The notes beneath the pieces were generated by a model. The model made no database searches. It had not been told where the DNA came from and worked only from the letters and a program-made list of their open reading frames with translations. Shown here piece by piece: positions 6,459-14,044 of a stretch of 15,699 nucleotides of DNA; within the stretch, counting starts at the first letter, position 1, and each line of letters opens with the position of its first letter. Source of the stretch: an uncultured Oscillospiraceae bacterium (lineage in GTDB: Bacteria > Bacillota > Clostridia > Oscillospirales > Acutalibacteraceae); assembly GCA_900547305.1 (NCBI GenBank), contig URGH01000063.1, positions 1 to 15,699 on the forward strand. Direction: 5' to 3'. A program made the translations under genes and the position numbers.

Positions 6459-8414
6459 TTAAAGTTTTATTTCTATACTTTCATTCGGCGTTAATGCGTA
6501 TTTTTTACCGTCCCACAAAAGCGTGCCGCCGGTAACATCCGATTTAACGCACAGCTTTTCTTTTGACAGGTAAATATACACCTTTCCGTTTCTTACAGGC
6601 AGCGTTCCCTCAATAAACCCGAAGTTACCGAGCTGCGGGCGTATTTCAAAGGTTTCATAACCTGCCGACGTTCCCGTAACGCCCAAAAAGTATTTTCCGA
6701 GCAGATATATGGGCGAAGCGCCCCATGCGTGACAGAGTGATTTCTGATATTTGCCGCCGTACATTGCGTAATGCTCAGCACCCGAAAGTGACGGGTCGAA
6801 TTCCTCCCAGACCGTGGTGGCGCCGAGGTCAAGCATACCTTTCCAGTAGGATGTAATCATATTGTATATGTAGTCGGTATCGCCCGTTTTACCCATTACG
6901 TCAAGCTCGTATCCCTCAAAATAAGGGGTGGTTATTTTGGTTACGGCGTCGTTATACAAAACGTTTTTGATTATTGATTTTCTTTGGAGTTCATCCGCAA
7001 TGTCATACATTATCGCAAAAATATTCGCGTGCCTTGTAACGTTGTTTTTGCCCGACGAAAAGCTGTCGATATAAGCGCCCTTTTCACCATTCCAGAAATA
7101 AGCGTTTACCTTATCTTTAAGCTCGGCTGCCTTTTGGGCGTATACCGAGCCGTCTTTCCCCGCAATTTCGGAAAGTCGGCTCATAGCGCTGTTTGCGGTG
7201 ATATAGAGCATTTGCTCGGCGCAAAGCGCGCCCTCTTTATCCATATCCGACCAGTCTATAAAAATCCAGTCGCCGTATTTGGCGGTTATAAAGCCGTTTT
7301 CATCCTCGCGCCCGCGGCAGAAGTCCATAAGCGTTACCGCGCGCGGATATATTGTGCGGATAAATTCGGCGTCGCCGTAGTTTTCGTAATATTCAAGAAG
7401 CCCTATTATCCAGTAAAGACTGTAATCGGTTATGGTGTTGATATGCTCGCAAAACGGCTCCTTGCCGCGCAGACCTATAATACTGCGGCGGGCGGTGCCG
7501 GCGTCGTCGCACATATATTTAATAAATTTAAACGCCTGGTACGAATCGCCGCCCCAAAGCCAGCGGTCACGCTTTACCGCCTCGGTTAAAACCTCGCGCA
7601 TATTAAGCCTTAATGTATATACGCACATATCCCAGATTTTATTTACATCTTCATTATCACACCTGAAGCTCGCAATATTGCCGAGCTCCTGATATTCAAG
7701 CTCCGCGCGAAGATTTTCGGGTTTGCCGCCCGTAATGAAAATGTACCTGAAAGCGCGCTGCTTTAATTTGTAATCCCGCGCGCCCGAAACATCCTCGCGC
7801 ACCACGGTAAACCATGTATCAAGCGCCTCCTCGCGGGATTCGCCGTAGCTTACATGCAGTCGCTTGTCGGGGTCGGCACCCTCAATATACAAAAATCCGA
7901 AAATTTCTTTTCCGAAATCGTAAAGCGTGCCGCCGTTTACTTCCTCAGCCGAAACAGGTGAAACGGCTTTGTATGAAAACGGGAAAATTTCGGGGTTTGA
8001 CTGCGGCGTGGTATATCTTTCGTCAAAGCCCACGGGTATCCTTTCTTTACATTCGTTAAGGGTGAACCAATCCCCGTCGGTAGATAATACGTCGCTTTCA
8101 ATATACGCCGCGGGAAGCCCCGTGAGATTCATAATATGTATCTGAAAAGTGTGTTTTCCCTTTGTTACGGGAATTTCTTTCCCGTTCGGGTACATTCTGC
8201 CCTCAATTTTCAAATATCCCTTGCCGTGTAAATGCAGCTTTAAAAAGCCGTCCGACGGAATATCCTTTTCCGCAAAAAGCACAACGTATCTGTCAACATC
8301 GTAGATTCTCCAATTCGAGGGATAATCCATGTCGTACTGCTCTCTGCGCGAGTTTACAAGGTTTGTGTGGAAAATTTCCCAATCTCCGAAATTCCATATC
8401 CAATAGCTTTTCAT
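6459..8414 (-). CDS. Alpha-L-rhamnosidase-like glycoside hydrolase (GH78)
   Basis: This is predicted to remove terminal alpha-L-rhamnose from glycosides. The 651-residue protein has N-terminal beta-sandwich-like domains (about 1-240) and an (alpha/alpha)6-barrel catalytic domain (about 250-570), then a C-terminal beta domain. Family motifs are 'KRDRWLWGGD' at 281-290 (acidic residues Asp283 and Asp290, with Glu278 just before), 'GATTVWEEFD' at 531-540 (Glu537, the position of the catalytic base) and 'CHAWGASP' near 561-568. There is no signal peptide or membrane segment, so it acts in the cytoplasm on imported glycosides. It is shorter than many GH78 enzymes, mainly at the N-terminus. GGGAGG at 8421-8426 supports the ATG. 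Its promoter block is shared with the nagB-like gene, which suggests co-regulation. Activity on another sugar cannot be excluded. Confidence 0.85.
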   Translation of the reverse strand: MKSYWIWNFGDWEIFHTNLVNSRREQYDMDYPSNWRIYDVDRYVVLFAEKDIPSDGFLKLHLHGKGYLKIEGRMYPNGKEIPVTKGKHTFQIHIMNLTGLPAAYIESDVLSTDGDWFTLNECKERIPVGFDERYTTPQSNPEIFPFSYKAVSPVSAEEVNGGTLYDFGKEIFGFLYIEGADPDKRLHVSYGESREEALDTWFTVVREDVSGARDYKLKQRAFRYIFITGGKPENLRAELEYQELGNIASFRCDNEDVNKIWDMCVYTLRLNMREVLTEAVKRDRWLWGGDSYQAFKFIKYMCDDAGTARRSIIGLRGKEPFCEHINTITDYSLYWIIGLLEYYENYGDAEFIRTIYPRAVTLMDFCRGREDENGFITAKYGDWIFIDWSDMDKEGALCAEQMLYITANSAMSRLSEIAGKDGSVYAQKAAELKDKVNAYFWNGEKGAYIDSFSSGKNNVTRHANIFAIMYDIADELQRKSIIKNVLYNDAVTKITTPYFEGYELDVMGKTGDTDYIYNMITSYWKGMLDLGATTVWEEFDPSLSGAEHYAMYGGKYQKSLCHAWGASPIYLLGKYFLGVTGTSAGYETFEIRPQLGNFGFIEGTLPVRNGKVYIYLSKEKLCVKSDVTGGTLLWDGKKYALTPNESIEIKL

Positions 8415-8442
8415 AATCGGCCTCCCGAATATTAATTACAAT

Positions 8443-8522
8443 TATAATTATACTGCACAAAAAGAAAAAGTACATACACAAAATCAATCGTTTTGCATGC
8501 GAATTTTATATTTTTGTGAATA
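8443..8522 (-). promoter_or_regulatory. Rhamnosidase promoter and operator, copy 1 of an 80-base duplicated block
   Basis: Read on the minus strand, box 1 (TATTCACAAAAATAT, 8508-8522) is followed by a 20-base variable stretch and box 2 plus the -10 region (8443-8487). Box 2 includes TTGATTTTGTG and ends in TATAAT at 8447-8452. The same arrangement lies before the nagB-like gene at 10071-10150: box 1 is identical, box 2 matches at 42 of 45 positions, and the spacing is the same. CACAAAA of box 1 and TTTTGTG of box 2 form an inverted repeat. No good -35 is present, as expected for an activator-dependent promoter. The likely activator is the full-length AraC protein encoded at 9216-10055. Confidence 0.8.
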
Positions 8523-8608
8523 TTATAAGATAGTATAATATCAAATTTTCCTCTTTGATTTTCGGCTGATATTCTGCCCGCCGATAAAGGACGCCGCGCG
8601 GGTTTAAT

Positions 8609-9091
8609 TCAGCTTTTCCTGCGGTATTCCGAGGGCGTTACGCCGCATATTCTTTTGAAAGCGGTTGAAAAATAGTTTGAATTGTCAAACCCGCAGACAA
8701 GCGCAATTTCGGTAACCGAAAGCTCCTCAAAGTTAAGGCAGTATTTTTGCGAAAGCGCGCGCATTCTTTCAAAGGCTTTTTCTTTATTTATACCGTATCC
8801 GCTTACGCTTACAAAAGAGGAACTGTTGACGAAAAACACATATTCCTCTATGCCCGCGTGGCACATTCCGAAGAAAATACCCTCGCCGCTCTTTTGGTAA
8901 ACCTTTTGCCGGCAGTTCATGCAGTATTCCCAGGCGGCTGAATTTGTTTTAACAAATGAACAAAACGGGTTGTTGTGAACATTGTGCTCCAGCAACCCGG
9001 CGATCCGCTTTCCGTGCACGGTTACATAATAGCCCATTGAATTAAGAAACGAAATATAATTGTTTATATCCGTTATAAGTGAATCTTTCAC
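8609..9091 (-). CDS. Shortened PocR-domain/AraC-type regulator with half of its DNA-binding domain
   Basis: The 160-residue product has an N-terminal PocR-like ligand-sensing domain (about 1-100, with Cys57/Cys60 in 'CMNCRQK' and 'FGMCHAGIEEY'). It is fused directly to only the second helix-turn-helix of an AraC domain (about 122-160, 'LSVTEIALVCGFDNSNYF' to 'GVTPSEYRRKS'). The first half of the usual 100-residue DNA-binding domain is missing without any frame break, so an in-frame deletion is likely. GTG 9091 is the best start: AGGTGA at 9097-9102 is correctly spaced, and the GTG at 9098-9100 lies inside that site. The promoter at 9109-9136 would start the mRNA just before the ribosome binding site. 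It may be a decaying gene, a ligand-responsive dominant-negative or a single-HTH regulator. Confidence 0.75.
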   Translation of the reverse strand: MKDSLITDINNYISFLNSMGYYVTVHGKRIAGLLEHNVHNNPFCSFVKTNSAAWEYCMNCRQKVYQKSGEGIFFGMCHAGIEEYVFFVNSSSFVSVSGYGINKEKAFERMRALSQKYCLNFEELSVTEIALVCGFDNSNYFSTAFKRICGVTPSEYRRKS

Positions 9092-9108
9092 GTTCGTCAC
9101 CTGTAAGT

Positions 9109-9136
9109 ATTATACATGCTTTCGTGCGGTTGTAAA
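9109..9136 (-). promoter_or_regulatory. SigA-type promoter of the shortened PocR/AraC gene
   Basis: On the minus strand TTTACA (9131-9136) and TATAAT (9109-9114) are separated by 16 bases. Transcription would start near 9102, leaving a very short leader that begins at the ribosome binding site. Unlike the rhamnosidase promoter it has a good -35 and none of the shared operator boxes. Confidence 0.65.
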
Positions 9137-9215
9137 GAATAATGTAAGCGATTTGCGGCTTTGCAAACTTTTCTTGCGGGATTTTGAAGATTATGTTTGC
9201 TTGACAAAACCCGTC

Positions 9216-10055
9216 TTACATATTTTTATGCGCGCGGTAATCGTTAGGCGTAACGCCTGTGTGTTTTTTAAAGAGCCGCGAAAAATAAGAGTAATTTGAA
9301 AAGCCTAAAAATTCGGAAATCTGAGCGTTTGTATAGTTGCTGAAAAGCAGCAATTCCTCCGCTTTTTTAATACGCATGTCTATTGCGTACTGCGCAGGCG
9401 TTTTGCCCGTGCTCTTTTTAAACTCTCTTATCAGGTAATTTGTTGAAATGGAAAACTTTTTCGCCAATTCGTTAATAATAACGGGGTTTTGCATGGATGT
9501 GTAAAATTCGCTGATTATCTGCTCTATCAGCTCGTTTTTTTCTTTCTGCTGCTTTATTTCGGAATGGAATATCGAGCGGCTTATAAGCCCGAGTATGGTT
9601 ATAAGCAGTCCCGAGCAGATCTGCTCATAGCACGGCTCCTGCCTTGTGTATTCGTGGCACAGGCGGTACAGCATTTGTTCAATGTCGAGAGTATCAATAT
9701 TCAGCCTTAATATGTTAATCGAGTCAAGGCGGAGCGCCTTTATTATCGGCGCGCATTGTGTACCGTTGAAATGCACCCAGTAGTTAACGGTGTTGTCCTT
9801 TTTGGCAAAGCGGTATCTTTGCTGCTCATACGGGTGGAGAATAAAGGCTTGCTTTTCATATACGGTATATTCCTTATTCGCTATTGTTATATAACCGATT
9901 CCCCGCGCAATATACAAAAGCAAATAATCCGAGCGCCCGTCGGGTCGGTCTATTATATAGTCCTGGTCGGTAAGCAGCAGCGTTCCGCAGTTGTTAACAT
10001 GCATAAACGCGGTAGTAGGAATATCGGATGAAAACGAAAGTGGTAAGTATGCCAT
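9216..10055 (-). CDS. AraC-family transcriptional regulator (cupin sensor domain)
   Basis: This 279-residue regulator has an N-terminal cupin-like sugar-binding domain (about 25-100, with 'YEKQAFILHPYEQQRYRF') and a complete C-terminal double helix-turn-helix (about 180-277). The second HTH is 'NAQISEFLGFSNYSYFSRLF', ending in 'GVTPNDYR'. ATG 10055 has AAGGGG at 10064-10069. It is divergent to the nagBA operon. Its consensus promoter overlaps the nagB promoter, and its transcript passes through the two conserved operator boxes. The same boxes precede the rhamnosidase gene, so it is the best candidate activator of both. Since box 2 lies just downstream of its own start site, binding there would also limit its own expression. 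The ligand is unknown; a sugar released by the pathway is likely. Confidence 0.88.
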   Translation of the reverse strand: MAYLPLSFSSDIPTTAFMHVNNCGTLLLTDQDYIIDRPDGRSDYLLLYIARGIGYITIANKEYTVYEKQAFILHPYEQQRYRFAKKDNTVNYWVHFNGTQCAPIIKALRLDSINILRLNIDTLDIEQMLYRLCHEYTRQEPCYEQICSGLLITILGLISRSIFHSEIKQQKEKNELIEQIISEFYTSMQNPVIINELAKKFSISTNYLIREFKKSTGKTPAQYAIDMRIKKAEELLLFSNYTNAQISEFLGFSNYSYFSRLFKKHTGVTPNDYRAHKNM

Positions 10056-10070
10056 AATAATATCCCCTTG

Positions 10071-10150
10071 TATTCACAAAAATATGATATTTGCGCAGTA
10101 ATTGGTTGATTTTGTGTATGTACTTTTTCCTTTTATGTAGTATAATTATA
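10071..10150 (+). promoter_or_regulatory. nagB-like promoter and operator, copy 2 of the 80-base duplicated block
   Basis: Box 1 (TATTCACAAAAATAT) is at 10071-10085, and box 2 with the -10 region is at 10106-10150. The -10 TATAAT is at 10141-10146; the -35 position (10118-10123, ATGTAC) is poor, so activation is probably needed. The half-sites CACAAAA (10075-10081) and TTTTGTG (10110-10116) are inverted and 28 bases apart. The block matches the rhamnosidase promoter with identical spacing. See also the opposing araC promoter. Confidence 0.8.
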
Positions 10151-10173
10151 TTGTAAAGAAAAATATTTGTCAA
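10145..10173 (-). promoter_or_regulatory. Consensus araC promoter overlapping the nagB-like promoter
   Basis: On the minus strand a perfect TTGACA (10168-10173) and a perfect TATAAT (10145-10150) are separated by the ideal 17 bases. The -10 shares bases 10145-10146 with the -10 of the rightward promoter (10141-10146), so RNA polymerase cannot occupy both. The leader of about 80 bases crosses the operator block before the araC start at 10055. Confidence 0.8.
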
Positions 10174-10205
10174 TATTTAATATAATTCAGGGGGAGCTGA
10201 TTATA

Positions 10206-11057
10206 ATGGAAAACATCAATTTAATTCCGCCGTCAGAGGTAGGAAAAGGGTCAAAAATCAAGCTGAATGTCTGCGAGCATGAGGTTGATATGTACTGGAA
10301 GGTCGCTATTGAGGTGCTGGAGGTCATAGCCGAAAACAACAAAAAAGGCGAGCCGACGGTTATGATAGTGCCTTACGGCCCGTTAGGTCCCTATGCGAGA
10401 ATAGCCGAGCTTGTAAACAAATACCGCATATCGCTTAAAAACTGCGTGTTTATTAATATGGATGAGTACCTTAAAGACGAAAAGACCTATATTGATAAAG
10501 ACGATCCGCTTTCTTTCCGCGGCGGTATGGAAAGAACCTTTTACAGAAAGGTAGACCCGGAGCTGAATGTTCTGCCGGAAAACAGATTTTTCCCCGAGCC
10601 GGGCAACGAGGGCAAAATAATGAAAATAATAGATAAATACGGCAAGCTGGATATGGTGTTCGGCGGAGTGGGGATTAACGGACATTACGCCTTTAACGAG
10701 CCGCCGGAACCCGGCGAGAACGTTACACCCGAGGAATTTGCCGAGCGCCGCACCCGCGTTTTGAAAATAACAAGGGAAACCAAAACGATAAACGCATATA
10801 TGAACTGCGGCGCAAACCTTGACGCTATACCCGATTGGTGCATAACCGTGGGAATGAAAGAAATTTTCAGGGCGAAAAAGGTGCGCATGTGTATGCCGAG
10901 AGACTGGAACGCGGCGGCGCTCAGAAAGGTGCTGCACGGACCTGTAACCGCAAGCGTTCCCTGTTCGCTTTTCCAGAACCACCCCGACGCTATGCTCTAT
11001 GCCGCTGCGGTAGCGCTGCAGTGCCCGGTTTCGGAAATCAGAATTTACAATAAATAA
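10206..11057 (+). CDS. NagB-like glucosamine-6-phosphate deaminase/isomerase family protein with altered active site
   Basis: The 283-residue protein has the NagB/6-phosphogluconolactonase fold. NagB converts glucosamine-6-phosphate to fructose-6-phosphate and ammonia. 'INMDEYL' at 83-89 keeps the ring-opening Asp (Asp86). 'GINGHYAFNEPP' at 156-167 keeps the His (160) and Glu (165). However, Asn158 stands where E. coli NagB has Asp141, and the phosphate-binding loop 'PTGGTP' is replaced by 'PYGPLGPY' at 56-63. It may therefore act on a different, perhaps unphosphorylated, sugar. The start ATG 10206 has GGGGGAG at 10190-10196; the in-frame extension to 10167 has no site. Its stop overlaps the nagA start. 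Full activity as NagB is doubtful, but family membership is clear. Confidence 0.85.
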   Translation: MENINLIPPSEVGKGSKIKLNVCEHEVDMYWKVAIEVLEVIAENNKKGEPTVMIVPYGPLGPYARIAELVNKYRISLKNCVFINMDEYLKDEKTYIDKDDPLSFRGGMERTFYRKVDPELNVLPENRFFPEPGNEGKIMKIIDKYGKLDMVFGGVGINGHYAFNEPPEPGENVTPEEFAERRTRVLKITRETKTINAYMNCGANLDAIPDWCITVGMKEIFRAKKVRMCMPRDWNAAALRKVLHGPVTASVPCSLFQNHPDAMLYAAAVALQCPVSEIRIYNK

Positions 11058-12244
11058 TGAAAAATCTGCTTATAAAAAACGCGGCGGTAGTTTTCCCGGA
11101 CAGTATTAAATATTCACGCAATGTTTTAACCCGAAACGGCAAAATATCCGACTGCGATTTTAGGGGCGAGCCGCCCGAAAATACCGAAATAATAAATGCC
11201 GAGGGCAATTACCTTTTACCCGGATTTATAGATATACATATTCACGGCGGCGGCGGAGCGGATTTTATGGACGCTGCGCCCGAAGCGTTTGAAACGGCGG
11301 TAAAGGCGCATTTGCGGCACGGAACAACAACGCTTGTTCCCACTGCAATGTCGGCTGCGGAAAAGGATCTAACTGCGTTTTTAAAAGCCTTTAAGAGTTT
11401 TAGAAAAAACAGTAAATACGGCGCTGTGACTCCCGGCGTTCATTTAGAGGGTCCGTATTTTTCGGGCGCGTCGGCAAAAAGCGGCGGCGCACAGCCGAGG
11501 GATATACTGCGGCTGCCCGATATGAACGAGGTTGAAAGGCTTTTGAAAACAGCCGACGGCGATATTCTCCGCTGGGATGCAGCCCCCGAATTAAAGGGAG
11601 CAGACGAATTTGCGCGCCGTATGACCGATAACGGAATACTTTGCGCAATAGCCCATTCAAATGCCGATTCCGAAGAGGCGCAGCGGGGAATTGACTGCGG
11701 ATTTTCGCATGTGACCCACTTTTATAACGCCGTTACGACCTACCATAAAGAAGGGCAGACGGTATACGGCGGTATTGTTGAGGCGGCGTACCTTAATTCG
11801 GGCGTGACGGTCGAGCTGATATGTGACGGTAAGCACATTCCGCGCGATATTTTAAGGCTGGCGCTTAAAATTAAAGGCGTAAATTCCGTTGCGGCAATAA
11901 CCGACGCCATGCGGCTTTCGGGAACGGATATGAGGCAGGGCAAGCTCGGAAGTCTTGCAAACGGCACCGACGTTATTGCGGATGACGGAGTTGCAAAGCT
12001 GCCCGATATGTCCTCATTTGCGGGGAGCGTTGCCACAATGGACAGGTGCTTAAAGGTTCTGTGCCTTGATTACGGAATATCCCTTACCGACGCGTCGGTA
12101 ATGCTTTCGGGTACGCCCGCAAGGCTTTCGCGGCTGGGAGATACAAAGGGCAGAATACAAAACGGCATGGACGCGGATATGGTGCTTGTAAACCGTGAAA
12201 TGGCGGTTACGGGCGTTATATTAAACGGAAAGGCTGTTAAATAA
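11057..12244 (+). CDS. nagA: N-acetylglucosamine-6-phosphate deacetylase
   Basis: This removes the acetyl group from N-acetylglucosamine-6-phosphate in the cytoplasm. The 395-residue length is typical. Amidohydrolase motifs are intact: 'GFIDIHIHGGGG' at 56-67 (His61, His63), 'HLEGPYFS' at 129-136 (metal ligand Glu131), 'AHSNA' with His200, 'THFYNAV' with His221, and 'ITDAM' with catalytic Asp283. It starts one base inside the nagB-like stop codon (TAATG), so translation is coupled and there is no separate ribosome binding site of note. The substrate-lid region after His221 ('TTYHKEGQTVYGG') differs from the common 'MSPLHHREPG' form, so the acetylated substrate may differ, in line with the unusual NagB-like partner. 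The enzyme class is clear; the exact substrate is less so. Confidence 0.88.
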   Translation: MKNLLIKNAAVVFPDSIKYSRNVLTRNGKISDCDFRGEPPENTEIINAEGNYLLPGFIDIHIHGGGGADFMDAAPEAFETAVKAHLRHGTTTLVPTAMSAAEKDLTAFLKAFKSFRKNSKYGAVTPGVHLEGPYFSGASAKSGGAQPRDILRLPDMNEVERLLKTADGDILRWDAAPELKGADEFARRMTDNGILCAIAHSNADSEEAQRGIDCGFSHVTHFYNAVTTYHKEGQTVYGGIVEAAYLNSGVTVELICDGKHIPRDILRLALKIKGVNSVAAITDAMRLSGTDMRQGKLGSLANGTDVIADDGVAKLPDMSSFAGSVATMDRCLKVLCLDYGISLTDASVMLSGTPARLSRLGDTKGRIQNGMDADMVLVNREMAVTGVILNGKAVK

Positions 12245-12268
12245 AGGATTACTTTCCAATATTAGTGA

Positions 12269-12376
12269 GTTGCCGTATACACGGCGGCGGGCGCGGCAGC
12301 CGCTGTTTCGGCAGTTTCCGACATAAAATTACCCGATGTTGACGCCTCGTCAATCAGAAATATTTTAGGCATATAA
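12269..12376 (+). pseudogene. Possible remnant: 35-codon open stretch without a start
   Basis: In the 215 bases between nagA and the next gene, one frame stays open from just after a TGA at 12266-12268 to TAA at 12374-12376. It has an Ala-rich segment followed by 'DIKLPDVDASSIRNILGI', and the codon use resembles the neighbouring genes. There is no start codon or ribosome binding site. It looks like the C-terminal end of a deleted gene, but an accidental open frame is possible. No terminator or promoter stands out here. Confidence 0.25.
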
Positions 12377-12459
12377 GCGCATTTTGCTTAATTGTGCATG
12401 AAAAGACAAGATTTTTTCCTTTAACTGTGATAATATTGAACAAACTGGAGGTGATATTT

Positions 12460-13287
12460 ATGTATATAGGTCTGCAAAAAATAAAGGATGTTATTGATTA
12501 TATAGAAGATAATATCACTGCCGACCTTGATTGCAAAACGCTGTCTTCAAAAATGGGCTTATCGGTTTATGAGTTCAGAAGAATTTTTTCCTTTGTAATC
12601 GGGTGCCCCATATCGGAGTACATAAGGAAAAGACGGTTATCTCTGGCGGCGCTGGAGCTTATAAAGGATAAACCAACGGATATTATGACTCTTGCGGAAA
12701 AATACGGCTATTCGAGTCAATCCGCCTTTACAAAGGCTTTCGGTGAATATCACGGGGTGGCGCCCACGGTGCTTTTAAAGGAAAAGGCGGAAATTAAACT
12801 TTTCACTGTGCCCAAGTTTGAGATAAACATAAGCTCGGGCGAATATGTGGATTTCAGCATAAGAAAATCGGACGGATTTTACATAAACGGGTTCTCCGAG
12901 GTTTCGGTTATAACCGACAGCTGCTGCTGCGAAAGCGTATGGAACAGCTTTTACGAAAGCGGAGCGGATGAAAAGCTGAATACCGAAAAACTTTATGTGG
13001 CTTACAGAAACAGCAACGAAAACGTTTTATGCACCATAGGTGAAAAGTCGGCGTGGGCAGACGGCGCAATGCAGTCTGAAAAAATACCGGAAAGTTTGTG
13101 GGCGTGCTTTAAGCTCAATACGGTTGATGACGACCGTGTAAACAAGGTTTACGGCAAAATTTTATATGATTGGCTGCCGTCGGCCAATCTTACAAGGAAC
13201 GAAGATATTCCGACGGTTGAGGTTTATCCTTTCGATATGTCGGAAGACGGATTTGAGTGGGAAATATGCGTTCCCGTTTACAGTTAA
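12460..13287 (+). CDS. AraC-family regulator with GyrI-like effector-binding domain
   Basis: This 275-residue regulator has its DNA-binding domain at the N-terminus (two helix-turn-helix units, about 5-108, including 'LSSKMGLSVYEFRRIF' and 'AEKYGYSSQSAFTKAF'). A GyrI-like/AraC effector-binding domain follows (about 115-275), as in the Rob/SoxS-like multidrug and stress regulators. ATG 12460 is chosen for its strong GGAGGTGA at 12447-12454; the in-frame ATG at 12394 lacks a site. It leads an apparent operon: the dehydrogenase gene starts 27 bases downstream and the FAD oxidoreductase 25 bases after that. It may respond to a small aromatic or amphipathic ligand, but the sequence does not identify one. 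No convincing promoter was seen upstream. Confidence 0.88.
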   Translation: MYIGLQKIKDVIDYIEDNITADLDCKTLSSKMGLSVYEFRRIFSFVIGCPISEYIRKRRLSLAALELIKDKPTDIMTLAEKYGYSSQSAFTKAFGEYHGVAPTVLLKEKAEIKLFTVPKFEINISSGEYVDFSIRKSDGFYINGFSEVSVITDSCCCESVWNSFYESGADEKLNTEKLYVAYRNSNENVLCTIGEKSAWADGAMQSEKIPESLWACFKLNTVDDDRVNKVYGKILYDWLPSANLTRNEDIPTVEVYPFDMSEDGFEWEICVPVYS

Positions 13288-13314
13288 AAATATGTTGTTA
13301 AAGGAAAAAATCAT

Positions 13315-14019
13315 ATGTCAAGAATAGTAGTTATTACGGGCGCCTCAAGCGGTTACGGTAAAGCCTGCGCGGAACTGTTCAAGAAAAACGGCGACACCGT
13401 AATCATGACGGCGCGCAGCGCCGAAAAGCTGAAAAACGCCTGCGAAGAGGTCGGCGGCGATATGGCGGTTCCAATGGATGTCACCGTTCCCGCGGATTGG
13501 GAAAGACTGGCAGATACGGTGCGCGGGAAATACGGCAGACTGGATATACTTGTTAATAATGCAGGCGGCGGTATTGCGATAAAAGAGGTTACTGAGCAAT
13601 CAACAGATGAAATAGACGCGGTTATAAAACTCAATCTGAACAGCGTGGTATACGGCTGCCGCGCGGCAGCCGATATAATGAAAGCGCAGGGCAGCGGCAC
13701 AATGATCAATATATCCTCGGTATGCGCCAGAGAGTGCTGGCCTACATGGTCGGTATATGCCGCGGCAAAGGCGGGGGTGCTGAACTTTTCCAAGGGAATG
13801 TACCTTGAAATGCAGCCTTACAACGTCAGGGTTTCCTGCGTTATACCGTCCTCTGCCAGCACGGGGTTTCAGCGCGCATGCGGCGTAGGCGAAACCACGG
13901 ATTTGCTGAGGCCCGAGGATATTGCCGAAACCGTGCTTTACGTTGCAAATCTGCCGCAGCGGGCGGTTGTTGAGGATGTAACGGTATGGGGAATAGATAA
14001 ACAGGTTAATCCGCTGTAA
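13315..14019 (+). CDS. Short-chain dehydrogenase/reductase, probably NADP(H)-dependent
   Basis: This 234-residue classical SDR oxidises or reduces a hydroxyl/keto group using a nicotinamide cofactor. It has the nucleotide-binding motif 'TGASSGYG' at 8-15, 'NNAG' at 81-84, and a catalytic tetrad of Asn109, Ser135, Tyr148 and Lys152 ('SVYAAAKAG'). 'TARS' at 32-35, with Arg34 at the end of the second strand and no acidic residue there, favours NADP(H). AAAGGA lies at 13300-13305. The substrate-binding end is short and offers no recognisable signature. It sits between an AraC regulator and a sugar-associated FAD oxidoreductase, so a polyol or sugar-derived substrate is a reasonable guess. Confidence 0.88.
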   Translation: MSRIVVITGASSGYGKACAELFKKNGDTVIMTARSAEKLKNACEEVGGDMAVPMDVTVPADWERLADTVRGKYGRLDILVNNAGGGIAIKEVTEQSTDEIDAVIKLNLNSVVYGCRAAADIMKAQGSGTMINISSVCARECWPTWSVYAAAKAGVLNFSKGMYLEMQPYNVRVSCVIPSSASTGFQRACGVGETTDLLRPEDIAETVLYVANLPQRAVVEDVTVWGIDKQVNPL

Positions 14020-14044
14020 AATAAGAAGAATCGGGGTGTTTAAA

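Noticed and set aside
6984..7589. 201-codon plus-strand frame inside the rhamnosidase gene
   Set aside because: It is antisense to a well-supported GH78 gene and has no family signature or suitable start region.
9098..9100. GTG as start of the PocR/AraC-like gene
   Set aside because: It overlaps the Shine-Dalgarno sequence and lies within a few bases of the predicted transcription start; GTG 9091 is correctly spaced.
10383..10982. 199-codon minus-strand frame opposite the nagB-like gene
   Set aside because: Shadow of a gene with clear NagB-family motifs; no ribosome binding site.
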